This document shows positions 35,255-47,014 of a stretch of DNA of 64,000 bases, in pieces. The notes beneath the pieces are model-generated. The model searched no databases. It saw only the letters and a list, made by a program, of their open reading frames with translations, and was not told the DNA's origin. The stretch's first letter is position 1. Every line of letters starts with the position of its first letter. The DNA is from Hymenopus coronatus (taxonomy: Eukaryota > Arthropoda > Insecta > Mantodea > Hymenopodidae): NCBI GenBank assembly GCA_030762935.1, contig CM060900.1:436659759-436723758 (forward strand), in the 5' to 3' direction. The translations under genes and the position numbers were made by a program.

Positions 35255-36125
35255 AAGGTCTTTTTATTTTCTTTAGCACGTATGTACAATGCTCACAGTA
35301 GGTAGAGAAGATGTTGTATTCCACCGAAAAATTCGATACCGAGATTTCACTGGAAATACATCATTTGAGGACCCCTAAATCCAAAGAGCATTTTTAGGCA
35401 AGGCCAGTGTGTGTATGGGGGGCAACATAGCTAAAAAAGAAAAGTCGGTTAAATACCAAATGTGGTATTTAGTTTTAGTATCTTACAAGGATGCGACACG
35501 AACTTACTACCTTTTACACAGAACATTTTTCTAAATATTCGATTTTCTCAAAAATGGCTAAAACGATTTTCGTTAAAATGTCGCGTGTTAAAGATGTTTA
35601 CATGGCAAATAAAGCGTATATCCTGAGTTTCTTCAGAATAGCCCATGAAGACCTCTTCATTCTGAATAGCTTTTTCCATAACTGGTAAACCCTAAGAAGT
35701 AGACAAAAGCTTACTACAGAAAGGTGTAAATCTCCTTAAAACATTCCACTTATGTCATATACCGCTTTTTACAGAGTTAATCGTTTCGAGATATTGTTTG
35801 TTATTTGTTTCAATTTTAAACTAGTAAAACGTTTCTCAAAAGAGAAGTCATCTTTCGTTTCATCTCTTTTTTGTTTTAATTCTGGCCACGGAAAGGAAAC
35901 TGTATTTCAATTGTTTCAAGCATTTAAACTATATCACTATCGCTTTAGCATAGTGTACTTGCCTTATTTGCTTTCTACTTACAAAGAAGAAAGTAATAAT
36001 GCCATTTTTGCCAATGTTTATCTCGATTAGCATTAAGCAGATACAAGAATGTCCTTTTGTAAGAATAGTTTGCTTGCGGGACAGGTAGAGAAATTCATGT
36101 GAATGGAACACATCATATTCTTTAA
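35255..36125 (+). repeat. W element, complete copy
   Basis: Starts TTTTTATTTTCTTTAGCACGTATGTACAATG. The GATGCGACACGAA block is followed by a deletion of the CCACCCC segment. Ends CGGGACAGGTAGAGAAATTCATGTGAATGGAACACATCATATTC. The frame at 35491-35688 lies wholly inside it. Confidence 0.93.
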
Positions 36126-36402
36126 ATATGAATTGTATCCTTTGTTATGATTGCAACATATTTCCTTCACTTTAAAACGATTTGATCTTTGCAAGTAATG
36201 AAGACGCATTGACTCAAATGAGCAATATATGAATTCAGTTCTTTAACAGAACATGTTCGCAAATTTGTTTTGAACGGCAGAGTTCAGCATATAATTGCAA
36301 TATTGATATAAATATATTGAAGGAGACTAATTTAACCAGGATGCAACCTAGTTATAAAACATATGAGGAGCTTTCTGTGTATTTACAGAATGCATTATAA
36401 CC

Positions 36403-36417
36403 GGGGGGGGGGGGGGT
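36403..36417. repeat. poly(G) tract
   Basis: A 15-base G run, preceded by CC. Confidence 0.95.
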
Positions 36418-38247
36418 ATTTCGCATTCAGTATATTTACTCTTCAGCTACATGTACTTAAACCAAGTATGGGGCAGCCTATTCGAATCTCGGAGAATCGC
36501 TTTTACAAACTGGTTCATGCTCGCCAGTGGTGGAGTAATTATCAAATTCACAATATCTGTGAAATGAAATTCACGTATATGTTTTGAAAACCTCTAGGTG
36601 GTGGTGATGAAGTTGGGCCATGCTAATATCCTCTCCACCACTCTTCTTCGGGAATTAGCCTCCTCTTTTTTTGATGCGCCGCATTTTTGCAGTCTTCCAA
36701 CCAGTTGTGCTTGCGTCTTTACGATTTACAATAATTGCTAAATATCGTCAGCGATCACCTGTGTACTTTCTTCTAGAAAGACCATTTATGTCTATCCACA
36801 CATAGTAGCAGCAACTGAAGGAATGGGCTATAATACACTCGCTGTATTTCCTTTTCAACAGCAAATAAATTACTATTCTAGATACATCACAATAATTTAT
36901 CTATAAATAATATTAAGTTTAAATCAATATAATGATGTGGTACCGTCATTTTGCGTTAATCTTATTAAAACCAGGAAAATCATAACTTTTTGGAAATATT
37001 GTACTATATTCCTTGAGGGCCTAGGTATAATGCAACAAAGGGTTACTCTCTTTTAACCAAAATGTGATCGATGTTAAACACAGGGACATCCGTTAGCAGC
37101 GCTACGGATAATGGCGAATATCATCAGTTGTAAAGCAAGCCACCTGTTATAAAGTTACTTTATTTGAAAAATTGTCATAAAAACTGTATGGGAGAAGTAA
37201 CAGTTCCAAAAGTAGCAATGTGGGTGATGATAAGGAAACGTATCACCGCTACCTGAGCTGAGACTGGGGATTATTGCAGCGGTAGGAATGGCCATATCAG
37301 GCCTACTAACGTCAATTTGGCAAGCAATAGACTACGGGGTGGATGTATGCTCTGTCACAAATAGATCCAATATTGAACACTTGCAAACTTAAAACCTCCA
37401 CAGTTTGTGTTCAATTTAGCTTATGAATCAATATTGTGTTGTATACCGCAGAAAAGTGGTATAATTTAAAATTCATGTATTCTTCCTGTATAGTATGAGC
37501 CTGCTACATGGGCAAACCTCTTGTCTAATTTCTATGTGAGTGTTTCTAGTAGAAGAGCTGGTCTGGAATTTGTTTTTAAAATCACTGACTTAGGGCAAAT
37601 GGCATTTTGATGTTCTTAATAGTGGGTGCTAGACGTGTTGGGACGAAGTAATTCTACGAGAGCATTTCCCCTGACGCTTTGCACGCAGCACAGTTTTAAA
37701 TGTCCGTCAAGAATGATGCATTGGAACAGCAAACGTTCTGTGGGGGAGGGGAAGTAAAACCAGAGACTGTGCGCTACGCTTGAAAATTCTTTCGGAGTCG
37801 CCATTCATGGAGACAAAAATTATCACAATAGACACTCACATTATCATACTCTAATAGTTGGATAAGCAGGATATAATAGAAATGACATGCCTTCTTTTCA
37901 CTGGTAATGTAAGAAGTAATTAGAAACATTCAGGATTATTCCGTAACTTCTTTGACAAAAAACAGATTTCGATTAATTTTTAGGCTTAAAGAGGCAGTCT
38001 TAACAATTTTGTTGCTCTTTAGCATTCAGAACTCATTTATTATTGATATTTTATTTCCTCGCGGGTTGTAAGTCAACTGAGTGAATAATTGAAAATTTGC
38101 AACAGGGTTTTGTTTTCCTGTTCTCACCAACGTGCGAATGTCGGTAGTGAATGATTTTGTAACTTTGCTTCGCTGGGATGGAGAGGAAGTGTTTTCTGAA
38201 TACTTTACACGAAAGTGCAACATATAATACGGATTTTTAATTAATAC

Positions 38248-38515
38248 TTGTTTTTGACTTGACAGTCCTGGGCTTGAATTCAGATTTGCAGAAATGGAAC
38301 CTTAAAGTAACCAACAGTACAGAATTATAATTTCATGACAAGATTATTCTGATCTTGCATTTATTGCGTATTCTTTACGGTCTCTGGCTTTAGTGATAGT
38401 TATTAACCGTACCAATTAGCATCAATATTTCTGTGAATTTGTGTTCCATCAAGTATAAGTAACTACTTATTTTTGACTTGGCTGTCTTGGGCTTTAGTTT
38501 AGATTCGCAGACATT
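38248..38515. repeat. Pair of ~50-bp direct repeats
   Basis: The TTTTTGACTTGACAGTCCTGGGCTT...CAGATTTGCAGA block at 38248-38296 recurs at 38467-38515 as TTTTTGACTTGGCTGTCTTGGGCTT...TAGATTCGCAGA, 219 bp away. Confidence 0.75.
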
Positions 38516-38561
38516 TTATTGCATATTTGGATGAACAATAAATATCTAGATTGCTAACAAC

Positions 38562-38748
38562 TTGAATTGCCAGTTCGTTTCAGCACCGCCGGAGTCCCGG
38601 AATTTCCTCCCGCAGGATTTACTGACATTCAGTTGTCGCTTTTAGGCACACTTAAAATCCACCGTTCTGTACCGGGTTTGAACCTACCTTGGGATGAAAA
38701 TTTCAGTGCCTGGTCAACTGAGCCACTCAAACCGACTGCATCTTTCGA
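38562..38748 (-). mobile_element. SINE-I copy with tRNA-like head
   Basis: The minus strand has GAGTGGCTCAGTTGACCAGGCACTG and GTAGGTTCAAACCCGGTAC (A and B boxes), then GGTGGATTTTAAGTGTGCCTAAAAGCG, CAGTAAATCCTGCGGGAGGAAATTCCGGGA and GGCGGTGCTGAAACG. The body aligns with 52926-53060 and 34395-34515. The 83-codon frame here is SINE sequence. Confidence 0.75.
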
Positions 38749-39419
38749 TGGTTACTATAATTCGTATACGAAAATAAGTAATTGCTGTGTGGAATGTCGT
38801 AGTGAAAATAAAGACTAGGTTCAAAAGCTCGAATAACCGGTGAAAAATTGTAACTATTTATTAGGGATTTCTATCTAAACAACTTTTTTTAGGTATAAAC
38901 CATGACTTTATAAACAAATTTGCAGCTTTCAAATGTGCTCTTGCTTTTCCATCAGCGTCAGCAAAAATATATTTTCTGTGGTTTTGAGGTCTTGTTAAAT
39001 ACCTTTTTGCTAGCCACTTCTTTTAACGTATTGGAATTCTGCTTAAATTGGTACCACGAAATAAAATTAGTCACTGTAAAACCTTACCGCTCTAAAAAGC
39101 CGTAAATTTCTAATTTTGAACAACATATAGAGCAAATGAACACATTGATCAGTATTTTTGAGCCTGAAATTCTTGAGCTAATGGTTACTGTTTCATTACG
39201 AAATTACACTAATTAAAATTTATCTCTTGAAAGTTAGAGATTTACCATTGTATCTAACACTCGGAACATTGCCTACCCAGGCGTAATCTCACATTTATCC
39301 TTTACGCTATAAGGAATAAACAAGGCTTTTACAATTAACTTATTAACTTTCTATCATATTCTTCCACTTATAGCAGCATTAGGAGAACCTCCATGTAAAT
39401 TCGCGTGTAGCAAAGACGT

Positions 39420-39513
39420 TAGAAAGATGTCTTGGGGCTTATTGCATTTGTTCAATTTAGCCACAAAAATAAAGTATAATATAATAAACCGTGGAAAAAA
39501 AAAAAAAAAAAAA
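39420..39513 (+). other. AATAAA + poly(A): possible retrocopy 3' end
   Basis: An AATAAA at 39483-39488 lies 6 bases before a 19-base A run (39495-39513). This is the arrangement of a reverse-transcribed polyadenylated RNA. No coding remnant recognised upstream. Confidence 0.4.
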
Positions 39514-39588
39514 CACATTTTTTCTTTGTCTCAATGTTGCTGACTGAAGCTCTTAAATTAGCTGTCGTTCAGTTTAACACCACACACA

Positions 39589-39628
39589 TGCGCGCGCACG
39601 CACGCGCACACACACACACACACACCCT
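39589..39628. repeat. (CG/CA)n alternating tract
   Basis: GCGCGCACGCACGCGCACACACACACAC, an uninterrupted purine-pyrimidine alternation. Confidence 0.95.
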
Positions 39629-40283
39629 TCATCTCGTCTCTAGAAAGCAGAGTTTTGTGTATTGGTCTAGTATTTATTTTATACTAATCGTAACGAAACA
39701 CTTTCATAGAGGTGGTATCATAACCACCCCTTCATTTCACACCAATCACAATATCCTTCATTGGTTCGGTTTTGTCTGGATTGTTCCTCAGCCGAGTTTA
39801 ACAGAAAACTGATATAGGCTGTTTGGTGTTATAATTTGGTTGCCTGAAGGTGCACACTTTACGCAGGGGAAAAGCACTATTAGGGTCTAGAAGAATAGAC
39901 CACATTTTATACACGTTATGAATGTATTAGTCGCTGTTCTGATAATACCAACTCTAGGTAAACCTAAGGAGCGTGACAGTACTCTAGCTCTGCCACAAAT
40001 ATTTCATTGGAGACACGTTTTTTGGTGAATGTGTTTTCTTATGCCAGGAGGTGAACAAAAATTAGTGAAAATACCTTTTTGATTTTGGAATGAGTGATAC
40101 CTATTGGATAAACCAAATATGAGCTTTTTATTAATGAAATGTTACATTAAAGGTTCACAAAATGTGACTTTAAGACTTCGGAATGTCTAACTACGTCTTT
40201 TTGTAGCTAATTAAATTTATATTCTGTAACAAAAAATAATAGTATAATGGAATTCCTGAGTGCTCAACATTAAACTAAATAGC

Positions 40284-40955
40284 TATATTTTTCCTTCTCT
40301 GCGACGCGCTTAGTAGGTACAGAATGTACTGAATTTAACATAAGAATTTGATATCAACATGTAACCAAAAATCTATTTTAGGACCCCTGAATCCAAACAA
40401 ACAATTTTTAGATAAACGTCTATGCGTGTGTGTTCCCGTGTACGTATCTGTTGGTGTAACTCAAAAGCAAAATATCGGATAAATGCCAAACATAATTTCA
40501 GTACCTTCCATTAAATGTTTTCAACAATATCCGTCCACTCAGACTATCGTATACATGGATTTTTTTCTAAACGTCTTATTTTCTTTAAAATGCCTCAACG
40601 ATTTGATTAAACAACATATGTTTAAAGTGTTGCCGTCACAAAATGTAGGATAAGCAGTTTATATTGAATTTTCTGGGAACAGTCTTTGAAGGTTTTTTTT
40701 ACTCCAAATGAATATTGCATAATTTTGTATAAATATAAAATACTTTATCTCAAAAATGCAGATGTCTTTAAAGGACATTTATTTCAAGTAATTTCTATTG
40801 TGGCATCAGCCATTTCCGATGTATTCGCTGTTATTGGTTACCTGCTTCTAATACATTGTACATTTTTGCAATTCTGTCGTCATTTAGCTGTTTCCAGAGA
40901 TTTATGGAAAGACCGTCCTCTGCTTAAACATTGCTTATCACTTTAGTTTCTTGTA
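40284..40955 (+). repeat. W element, 3'-truncated copy
   Basis: Starts TTTTTCCTTCTCTGCGACGCG, continues AGGTACAGAATGTACTGAATTT, GGACCCCTGAATCC and TCTATGCGTGTGTG, and stops at CATTGCTTATCACTTTAG, losing the last ~150 bp. More diverged than most copies. Confidence 0.82.
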
Positions 40956-41131
40956 CCCCCCTTAAAAGTACACGCAACGCCAAAGAAAATCTTTGAGGAT
41001 TTTGTGTCCTTTTCTGAGGTCTTGAGATGTGTTCTGCGCCAACAGATAAGGTATTGCTACAAATTATAAGAGGTCTGCATGACAAACTAAAAACACTCGC
41101 TCTACCTTCTCTTTTAGCCAATACGATTGAG

Positions 41132-41136
41132 AGCGC

Positions 41137-41190
<54 letters not shown>
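41132..41190. repeat. (GC)n(GT)n microsatellite
   Basis: GCGCGCGCACGTGTGT continuing as about 24 GT units. Not within a recognisable W copy. Confidence 0.95.
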
Positions 41191-41193
<3 letters not shown>

Positions 41194-41473
41194 TTCTTTT
41201 CTACCCCATTTTTTAACCTTGCTGTGGTTATTGATGTAACTATTTAGCGCATCCTTGCACCGTAGCCTAAAGCAACAACCATGGCTTCGCAAGGCCATGT
41301 ACAACGATAAAATATGTGACGTGGACACGAGCTACAGTGAGACTTTCTTTGGCGCTCTTTGTACAACGAAAAGTGTACGGAAATCAATTCTACAAATTTT
41401 CAGCTCGTTAACACGAAATAGAGAGAAAAATGATATTTTTAAGAATAGTCTCTGTAAACTATATTATCAGCAG

Positions 41474-41700
41474 CCCGCCTCGGTAGTGTCCCCCACACAT
41501 TCAACAGGTACCGAGTTCCAATATCGGCAAGGGTGAGTCACCCGAATAAATGTTTTTGGGGGATTTTCCTTTACTCTAAATAGACGAATGTCCAGCAACT
41601 TTCAGCTGCATGGGTCTCGGGCTCATTTGAGCATCATTTCACCCACTTCATTTAATGTCCAATATGACGTAACATGTTAAAGGACGTTAAATTAACAATA
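41474..41700 (+). mobile_element. SINE-C copy 4
   Basis: CCGCCTCGGTAGTGTC, ACCGAGTTCCAATATCGGC (decayed B box), GAGTCACCCGAATAAATG, GACGAATGTCCAGC, TCATTTGAGCATCATTTCACCCA, CAATATGACGTAACATGTTAAAGGACGTTAAA. The same order as the other three SINE-C copies but on the plus strand. Confidence 0.85.
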
Positions 41701-41794
41701 GATCATCAATGCTGAATAGAAAAGATTTTGTGAATATAACGTATATTTTTTTATAATATTAACAGCTTCATTACTATTGTGAAAGTTTGCATAG

Positions 41795-42250
41795 GTCATA
41801 GGTAGGACGAAGGGGACACCCCAAGAGGGAGAGATGCGGCCGGAGGCAGGGGCAACTGCTCAGCAATAACAGGGCGCCTAAAGTAACACACCGAGACTCC
41901 CCGTCTGTCGGACAGGCAAACCCAGGAAGCCCACCCCTCAGAGAGTGTAACGTCCCCGGGACTGTCCTTATACCCCGGTAACCAGCCAACGGCCAGGGGA
42001 CGGTAAAAGTTCTAGAAAGCATCGTTTTCCCCTGCCACGCTGCACTGAAGCATCATCGCTAACATCTCTAAAGCTCAAAGAGGCCAACGGACTGAAGGAT
42101 GAATAAAATAATGAAAAGACACGAAGTGACCGGAAATTCGGGGGATGAAACAAATCACTCCAGCATTTGCGTTGCGAGCCGTGAAAACCCCTTAGGTCAG
42201 GAGGGCGATCACTGGGCATCGAATCCGGGATCTCTCGCACATAAAGCCTA
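41795..42250 (-). mobile_element. SINE-G copy 2
   Basis: The minus strand has GAGATCCCGGATTCGATGCCC, TCGCAACGCAAATGCTGG, TTTCATCCCCCGAATTTCCGG, CAGCGTGGCAGGGGAAAACGATGC, GGTTACCGGGGTATAAGGAC and a GC-rich tail. Collinear with 9690-10135. The open frames at 41774-42022 and 41968-42240 are inside it. Confidence 0.78.
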
Positions 42251-42731
42251 CTTCGCTTGGTGGTAGCACGTAACTAATATGCATTTTAATAGGAAAATAT
42301 TAAGCAGTTATTAAAGCCTCGAGTATGAGAAACTAAATTTGAAAGAGGTATAATGACCAGGGATGTGTGCAGAAAAAGATAAATTCATCATCTATCCCAG
42401 CTATCTAGCAGACCGTAACAAACTTTACGGTCTTCTTGTCCCCGTGCTCTATATTACAGCCTCAGAATGTGTGTGTTTTCTGGACATGTAGCGGCTTTGC
42501 ATTTCCCCATTACTGATAAAATATTGTGAAGCTCGCCACGAGAATGCTACCGAAATTCAGAAAGCTGTTGGGATGAGGACATTTCTCTCTGTCACATTTT
42601 AGGGTACATTCTATCCTGTGTGCTAACATACAGACTGGGGTAACCATTTTAGAACACTGGAATCATGTTCGTTCATTTTATAAAATTAAGGAAACACCAA
42701 AGTGACAAATGTGATATTCTAAACCATTAGA
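42251..42731. other. Unannotated DNA
   Basis: No recognised gene or repeat. Confidence 0.4.
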
Positions 42732-43555
42732 GCTACAAATTTTTACTTTCTCTACACGTACTGTGTACATAGTGTATAGAGAAGGTATTGCATTCCACCC
42801 AAAAATTCGATACCGAGATTTCAGCGGAAGTACACGTTTTAGGGTCCCCTGTGTAAAAACATTAGAAAAAGTTCCGTGTGTCTCAACACGATAACTCAAA
42901 AACGAAAAGTTGGTAAATTACCAATCTTGGTATTTAAGTTTAGTATCTTCCAGGGATGCCACACGAAGATTTTGAGAATATCCCCGCACCCCAAAGTACC
43001 CTTTACATGGAAAAAATTTTGGAAATTTTGTTTTTCTCAAAACTGGCACTAACGATTTTTATTAAACAACTATATATTCAAGATATTAACATAGCAAATA
43101 AAATGTATATATTGAATATTCTGGGAATAGCCTCTAAAGACCTCTTTATTCTGATGAATTTTTCTGAATATTGTGCAACTGGAAAACCGTAAGAGATAGA
43201 CAAAAGCTTACTGCACCAAAATTGTAGATCTCATTAAAACACAACATTTATGGCTTATACGTTTTTTTTCGTTGCGTTGACCATACTTAAACTTTTCTCA
43301 CATAGAAATTTGTAAACTCCTGGCCATGCAAAGAAACTGATTTCAACTACATAGCAACCAGCTTTTAAAAGATTTGACTATCGTTTAATCCTAGTGTAAT
43401 CCCTTATTTACCTTCTACTTAAAAGTAAGCAAGTTTCTGCTAATGTTTATCTTGATTATCATAAATTATATAGAAGGATAAGCTGTTTAACAATAATTTG
43501 CTACCACGATGTATAGAAAGTCACGTGAATGTAACTCATTAAAATTTTTTTGTAC
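42732..43555 (+). repeat. W element, complete copy with the best-preserved 5' palindrome
   Basis: TTTTTACTTTCTCTACACG then TACTGTGTACATAGTGTATAGAG can fold back on itself over the 5' 35 bp. The remaining blocks are in order, with a small loss of the ATTGGTTTC block. Ends ATGTATAGAAAGTCACGTGAATG. Faces a minus-strand copy starting 43688. Confidence 0.93.
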
Positions 43556-43687
43556 ATATATTACTAAGAATTAAAGAAGAGTGTATACAAAATTTCAGTT
43601 CAATATCAAATTGTATTCTTGACATATAAGTTCATACCAATTTTATTAGCTGTAATAAATCTCCTTCGACAGGTCATTTTCAAGTTG

Positions 43688-44555
43688 CATGAAAAACTCT
43701 GACGTGTTCCATTAACATGCATTTCTCTATTTGTTCTGCAAAAAAAAAAAAAAAAAAAAACTATTCTTTTATCCACGCAATGCTAATCAGATATAAACAT
43801 TCCAAAATTATCTTATTTCTTAGTTGTGTATAGATAGAAGAGAAATAAAGGAATACACTAGCCTAAAGCGATAGTCAAATATTTTAAAAGCTGTCGGTAT
43901 GTGATTGTCATTGAAATACGTTTCTTTCCATGGCTAGGAGTAAAGCAGAAGAACTGAAAGGGATGAGAAAAGTTAGTGCTTTAAAATTGAAACCATAATA
44001 ATATCTCTAAAATGGTTCCCTCTATTAAACATTGTGTGACGTAATTTCTTTGTTTTAACAAGATCCAAATTTTTTGTGTATCAAGATGTTGTCTATCACT
44101 TGCACTTAACCCTTATGGTAAAGTCGATCACAATGATGACTTCAGGAGCTATTCCCAAGATATTCAAGGTATACATTTAATTTCCCATATAAACATATTT
44201 AATATACGGCAGCTTAAACAAAATCGTTAGCCATTTTTAGAACACCGAACATTTCGAAAAATGTTCTATGGAAAGGATAGTTTTTCATGAAAATTTTCGA
44301 CTGGCATCCTTAGATTATACTGTACTTATAACACCAAGTGTGGTATCTAACTGCCTTTTCGTCTTTGATTTATGCTGTCCACTTACGCATACGCGCACAC
44401 ACAGAGGTACCTTTCTCTAAAAATACTTTTGGATTTAGGCGGTCCTCAAAACATTTATTTGCGGTGAAATATCGGTATAGAATTCTTGAGTGGAATGCAA
44501 TACCTCCTCTACCTACTACGTACATTGTGTATACGGGTTAGAGAGAGTAAAACTG
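43688..44555 (-). repeat. W element, complete copy
   Basis: Its 3' end (AAAAACTCTGACGTGTTCCATTAAC) lies about 130 bp from the 3' end of the plus-strand copy, forming a tail-to-tail pair. A 20-base poly(A) (43740-43760) has grown at the GCAAGCAAACTATT site. Ends at TACGTACATTGTGTATACGGGTTAGAGAGAG. Confidence 0.93.
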
Positions 44556-45575
44556 GATTGGAATATAGTTCTGTACCCTCCTTAAGGCGATTGGGAGACA
44601 AAAACTGCTAATATGTTAGGTTTTCAAGGCTTTCTCTAGCCTTGACTTTTAATAACTCCTTAGCTTATAGTACTCGCATTAAAAGTTTACGTCACATTAC
44701 TCACCATAATATTTTGATTAGATACAGCATCAAAAGAATCTTGATGTAGTAATATTCTGGCAGTTGTTGAAAGTGATGAATTATACTGTGTCATATTTTC
44801 AAGCACGATAAACTATAACTGTGCCGAATAAAATATGCAAAATTCCAGAGTGTTAAGAACTCGAGGTTGTAGGACAAAACTGTTTCCGTCGTAAAGTAGT
44901 TGTCAGTTACTGTGATTCGCTAAAGTTCTATGAGGCGAATCGCTTACCGTTCACCGCTAAACGGATGACGAGCCTAGCGCTGCGTTACTCTCACTGTAAC
45001 TTAAACAAATGTACTCATTTTATTTACCAAAGCCCCGCCTACTACTGAATACCCCACCATAGTTGCAATGTTTTACATCGCAAACTTTTATGTTCAATAT
45101 TAGCATCCGAGACACACTTTTCGTTCCTCACGGCTGCTCAATCCTAAGTAATGACTTCTTCCCTATCGACCGATATTTTATCTTGTGCTTAAACATTATT
45201 TCTCAGTGGTGACTTACCTATAACAGAAGTATAACTTGTGCAATTTTGCTTTAATCTTGGTTTTAATATGTGTAATTATTTGTCGCATTTTTTTTCCATT
45301 TTCCCATTAGTTGTTTATGGAAATACTTCGTTTAATATGACAATAATTGCGATACCAATAAACATAATTCGGAATAAGTACATGCATAACATGGAAAACG
45401 AATCACAACTATTAGTATATCGGAGTCAAGTTTTTTTGTTACTAGTGTGCCAGCGGAAACCGCGCATAGTTAAGTCTAAACTGTCTCTTCAGTTGTGCAC
45501 ATATTAGAATGTATTCTGAAAGGTAACAAACCTTGTAAAACAAAATTAATAGCCTTTAAGTGAATGTGAAACATA
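44556..45575. other. Unannotated DNA
   Basis: No recognised repeat. The 89-codon plus-strand frame at 45238-45507 has no domain I can identify. Confidence 0.4.
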
Positions 45576-46020
45576 TATAGGGTGGGCAGTGAACAACTGC
45601 AAATTATTTGCTCTTTAGTACAGAACAATGCCTATAACATAAGTGTGTCTCATTGTGTCCACTTACTAATAGCATTGTCATAAACGAAGCACAAATTTTG
45701 GGCTCTGTGTTTTGAGTGGCCCTGCTTTACTTCTGCTGTGTTTATATAAATCACGCAACGACCAGCTTCTGTGTTTAGTAAAACTGGCACACGGCCGACG
45801 GCATTCATGTGACTCGCAGTGAGCGAACGAGAGACCGATTCAGTCGCAAACATTCTTTACACAATGAATGGGTTTACATATGCTGAATTAGCAGATGTTC
45901 ATTTAATTTACGCCGCAACTGAGGAGTCTGCCAATGCTGTGAGGGCCTGTATCATTGGCGATTTTTAAATCATCCTCCCAAAAGACAAACGCTCACTGAG
46001 TTTTTTTTTTTTTTTTTAAA
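45576..46020 (+). mobile_element. Transposon remnant bearing a DUF4817-like segment
   Basis: The sequence from TATATAGGGTGGGCAGTG to 45863 resembles the untranslated leader seen before DUF4817-type ORFs in insect elements. It is followed by the short coding remnant below and a poly(T) tract at 46001-46017. Limits are approximate. Confidence 0.4.
45864..45968 (+). pseudogene. Decayed DUF4817-like N-terminal helix-turn-helix fragment
   Basis: ATG at 45864 opens a 34-codon frame reading MNGFTYAELADVHLIYAATE and continuing ESANAVRACIIGDF before TAA at 45966-45968. The pattern [FY]-x-x-x-E-[LM]-A-D-x-H-x-x-Y followed by an A-x-R motif is the start of the DUF4817 domain of insect transposon-derived proteins. 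The expected Tyr/Arg-Pro continuation and all downstream catalytic sequence are missing, so this is a remnant. The assignment is by recognition only. Confidence 0.5.
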
Positions 46021-46799
46021 TCTTGAGGTTTAATTTTAATTTCTCCCCTTTGTAAGAGAAATGAGGGTGATTTTGTAGTTCAAAGAATGGAAGCCAAATG
46101 CTTGCATGTTGGCTTCAGTTAAGTATTTGTTAAGAAAAACTACATTTAAATAGATTCTTGTTGTGTTCAGTACTTTTAAGTTGAACCATGAATGCATTGT
46201 GAATCCTAATTAGATAATGTTGTATGAAAACTTAAACATATGGTATATGTAGATTGGAGGATCAGTGCCATCAATATACTTCCCTCATATCACACCTTAT
46301 AGTTTGGCAGGACAAAGGGCAGAAGAGAGTCAGCCGTGCGACGTGTTACGTAAAAAGTCGTCGAATGTCTGAGATAAGGAATAATAGCCATCCTAAGAAC
46401 ATCGTGAAAATTTTCTCATGAATATAACTTTAGAAAATAGCGTAAGCAACTACAAGCTCTGGATTATCATATCCTCAAACGCTAAAACAAATATTGGCAA
46501 CACATCTCACTCTGTATATATTTTTCTTATAAATATAAATAGAGAAGTAGAAAGGAACGAAGTTGGTTTATGTTTTAAGGAAAATCTCAGGTATTGCTTT
46601 TGCCTGACAGTATATAGTCTATGAAAACCGCATTGTACACTTTTAATTGACTAGTTCAATTTGTAATTTCTGTGGGATCCATATGCTCAGTGCCACTTCC
46701 CAAAGGTGCAGAAATTCTCCATGCCTGGGCAAATGAGATTAATCTGAAACCTGACGGAGTGAACGACTTTTATATATTTTGTATTTTTTATTTTTGATA
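46021..46799. other. Unannotated AT-rich DNA
   Basis: No recognised gene or repeat. Confidence 0.4.
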
Positions 46800-46996
46800 G
46801 TGCTTAATTACATAGGCACCGCAGGCAATGACACTGACGATGATTCGTGGAATGGAGATGGAGCATCCGTGGAATACGGTGGCGGGGGAAACCGAAGAAA
46901 ATCAGTCCTACGCCGCTTTGTCCACCACAAATTCCACATGTGGTCGCCTTGATCAGAGGTGAGTGGTCTAACCACTCGGCCACGGCGCGCCAAACG
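46800..46996 (-). mobile_element. SINE-B copy 1
   Basis: The minus strand has GCGCCGTGGCCGAGTGGTTAGACC, which contains a perfect A box TGGCCGAGTGG. Then GACCACATGTGGAATTTGTGGTGGACAAAGCGGCG, TTCTTCGGTTTCCCCCGCC, ATTCCACGGATGCTCCATC and GTCATTGCCTGCGGTGCC. The B box region is shortened. Same family as 49288-49508 and 57545-57785. Confidence 0.9.
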
Positions 46997-47014
46997 AATT
47001 TTAGGGTTACTGTT

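Larger units (their letters stand above)
36126..38559. other. Unannotated AT-rich DNA
   Basis: Contains a G homopolymer (36403-36417) and the first half of a 50-bp direct repeat (38248-38296; see 38467). No recognised gene. Confidence 0.4.
38749..40283. other. Unannotated AT-rich DNA
   Basis: Contains a candidate polyadenylated 3' end at 39420-39513 and a purine-pyrimidine alternating tract at 39589-39628. No recognised gene. Confidence 0.4.

Noticed and set aside
35491..35688. Recurrent frame with FSKMA...DIYMANKMYIL-type peptide, also at 42956 and 48308
   Set aside because: These are W copies. The similar peptides follow from nucleotide similarity; other W copies have stops in this frame, so I do not claim a W protein.
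41774..42240. Two overlapping minus-strand frames of 82 and 90 codons
   Set aside because: Inside SINE-G copy 2; no protein motif.
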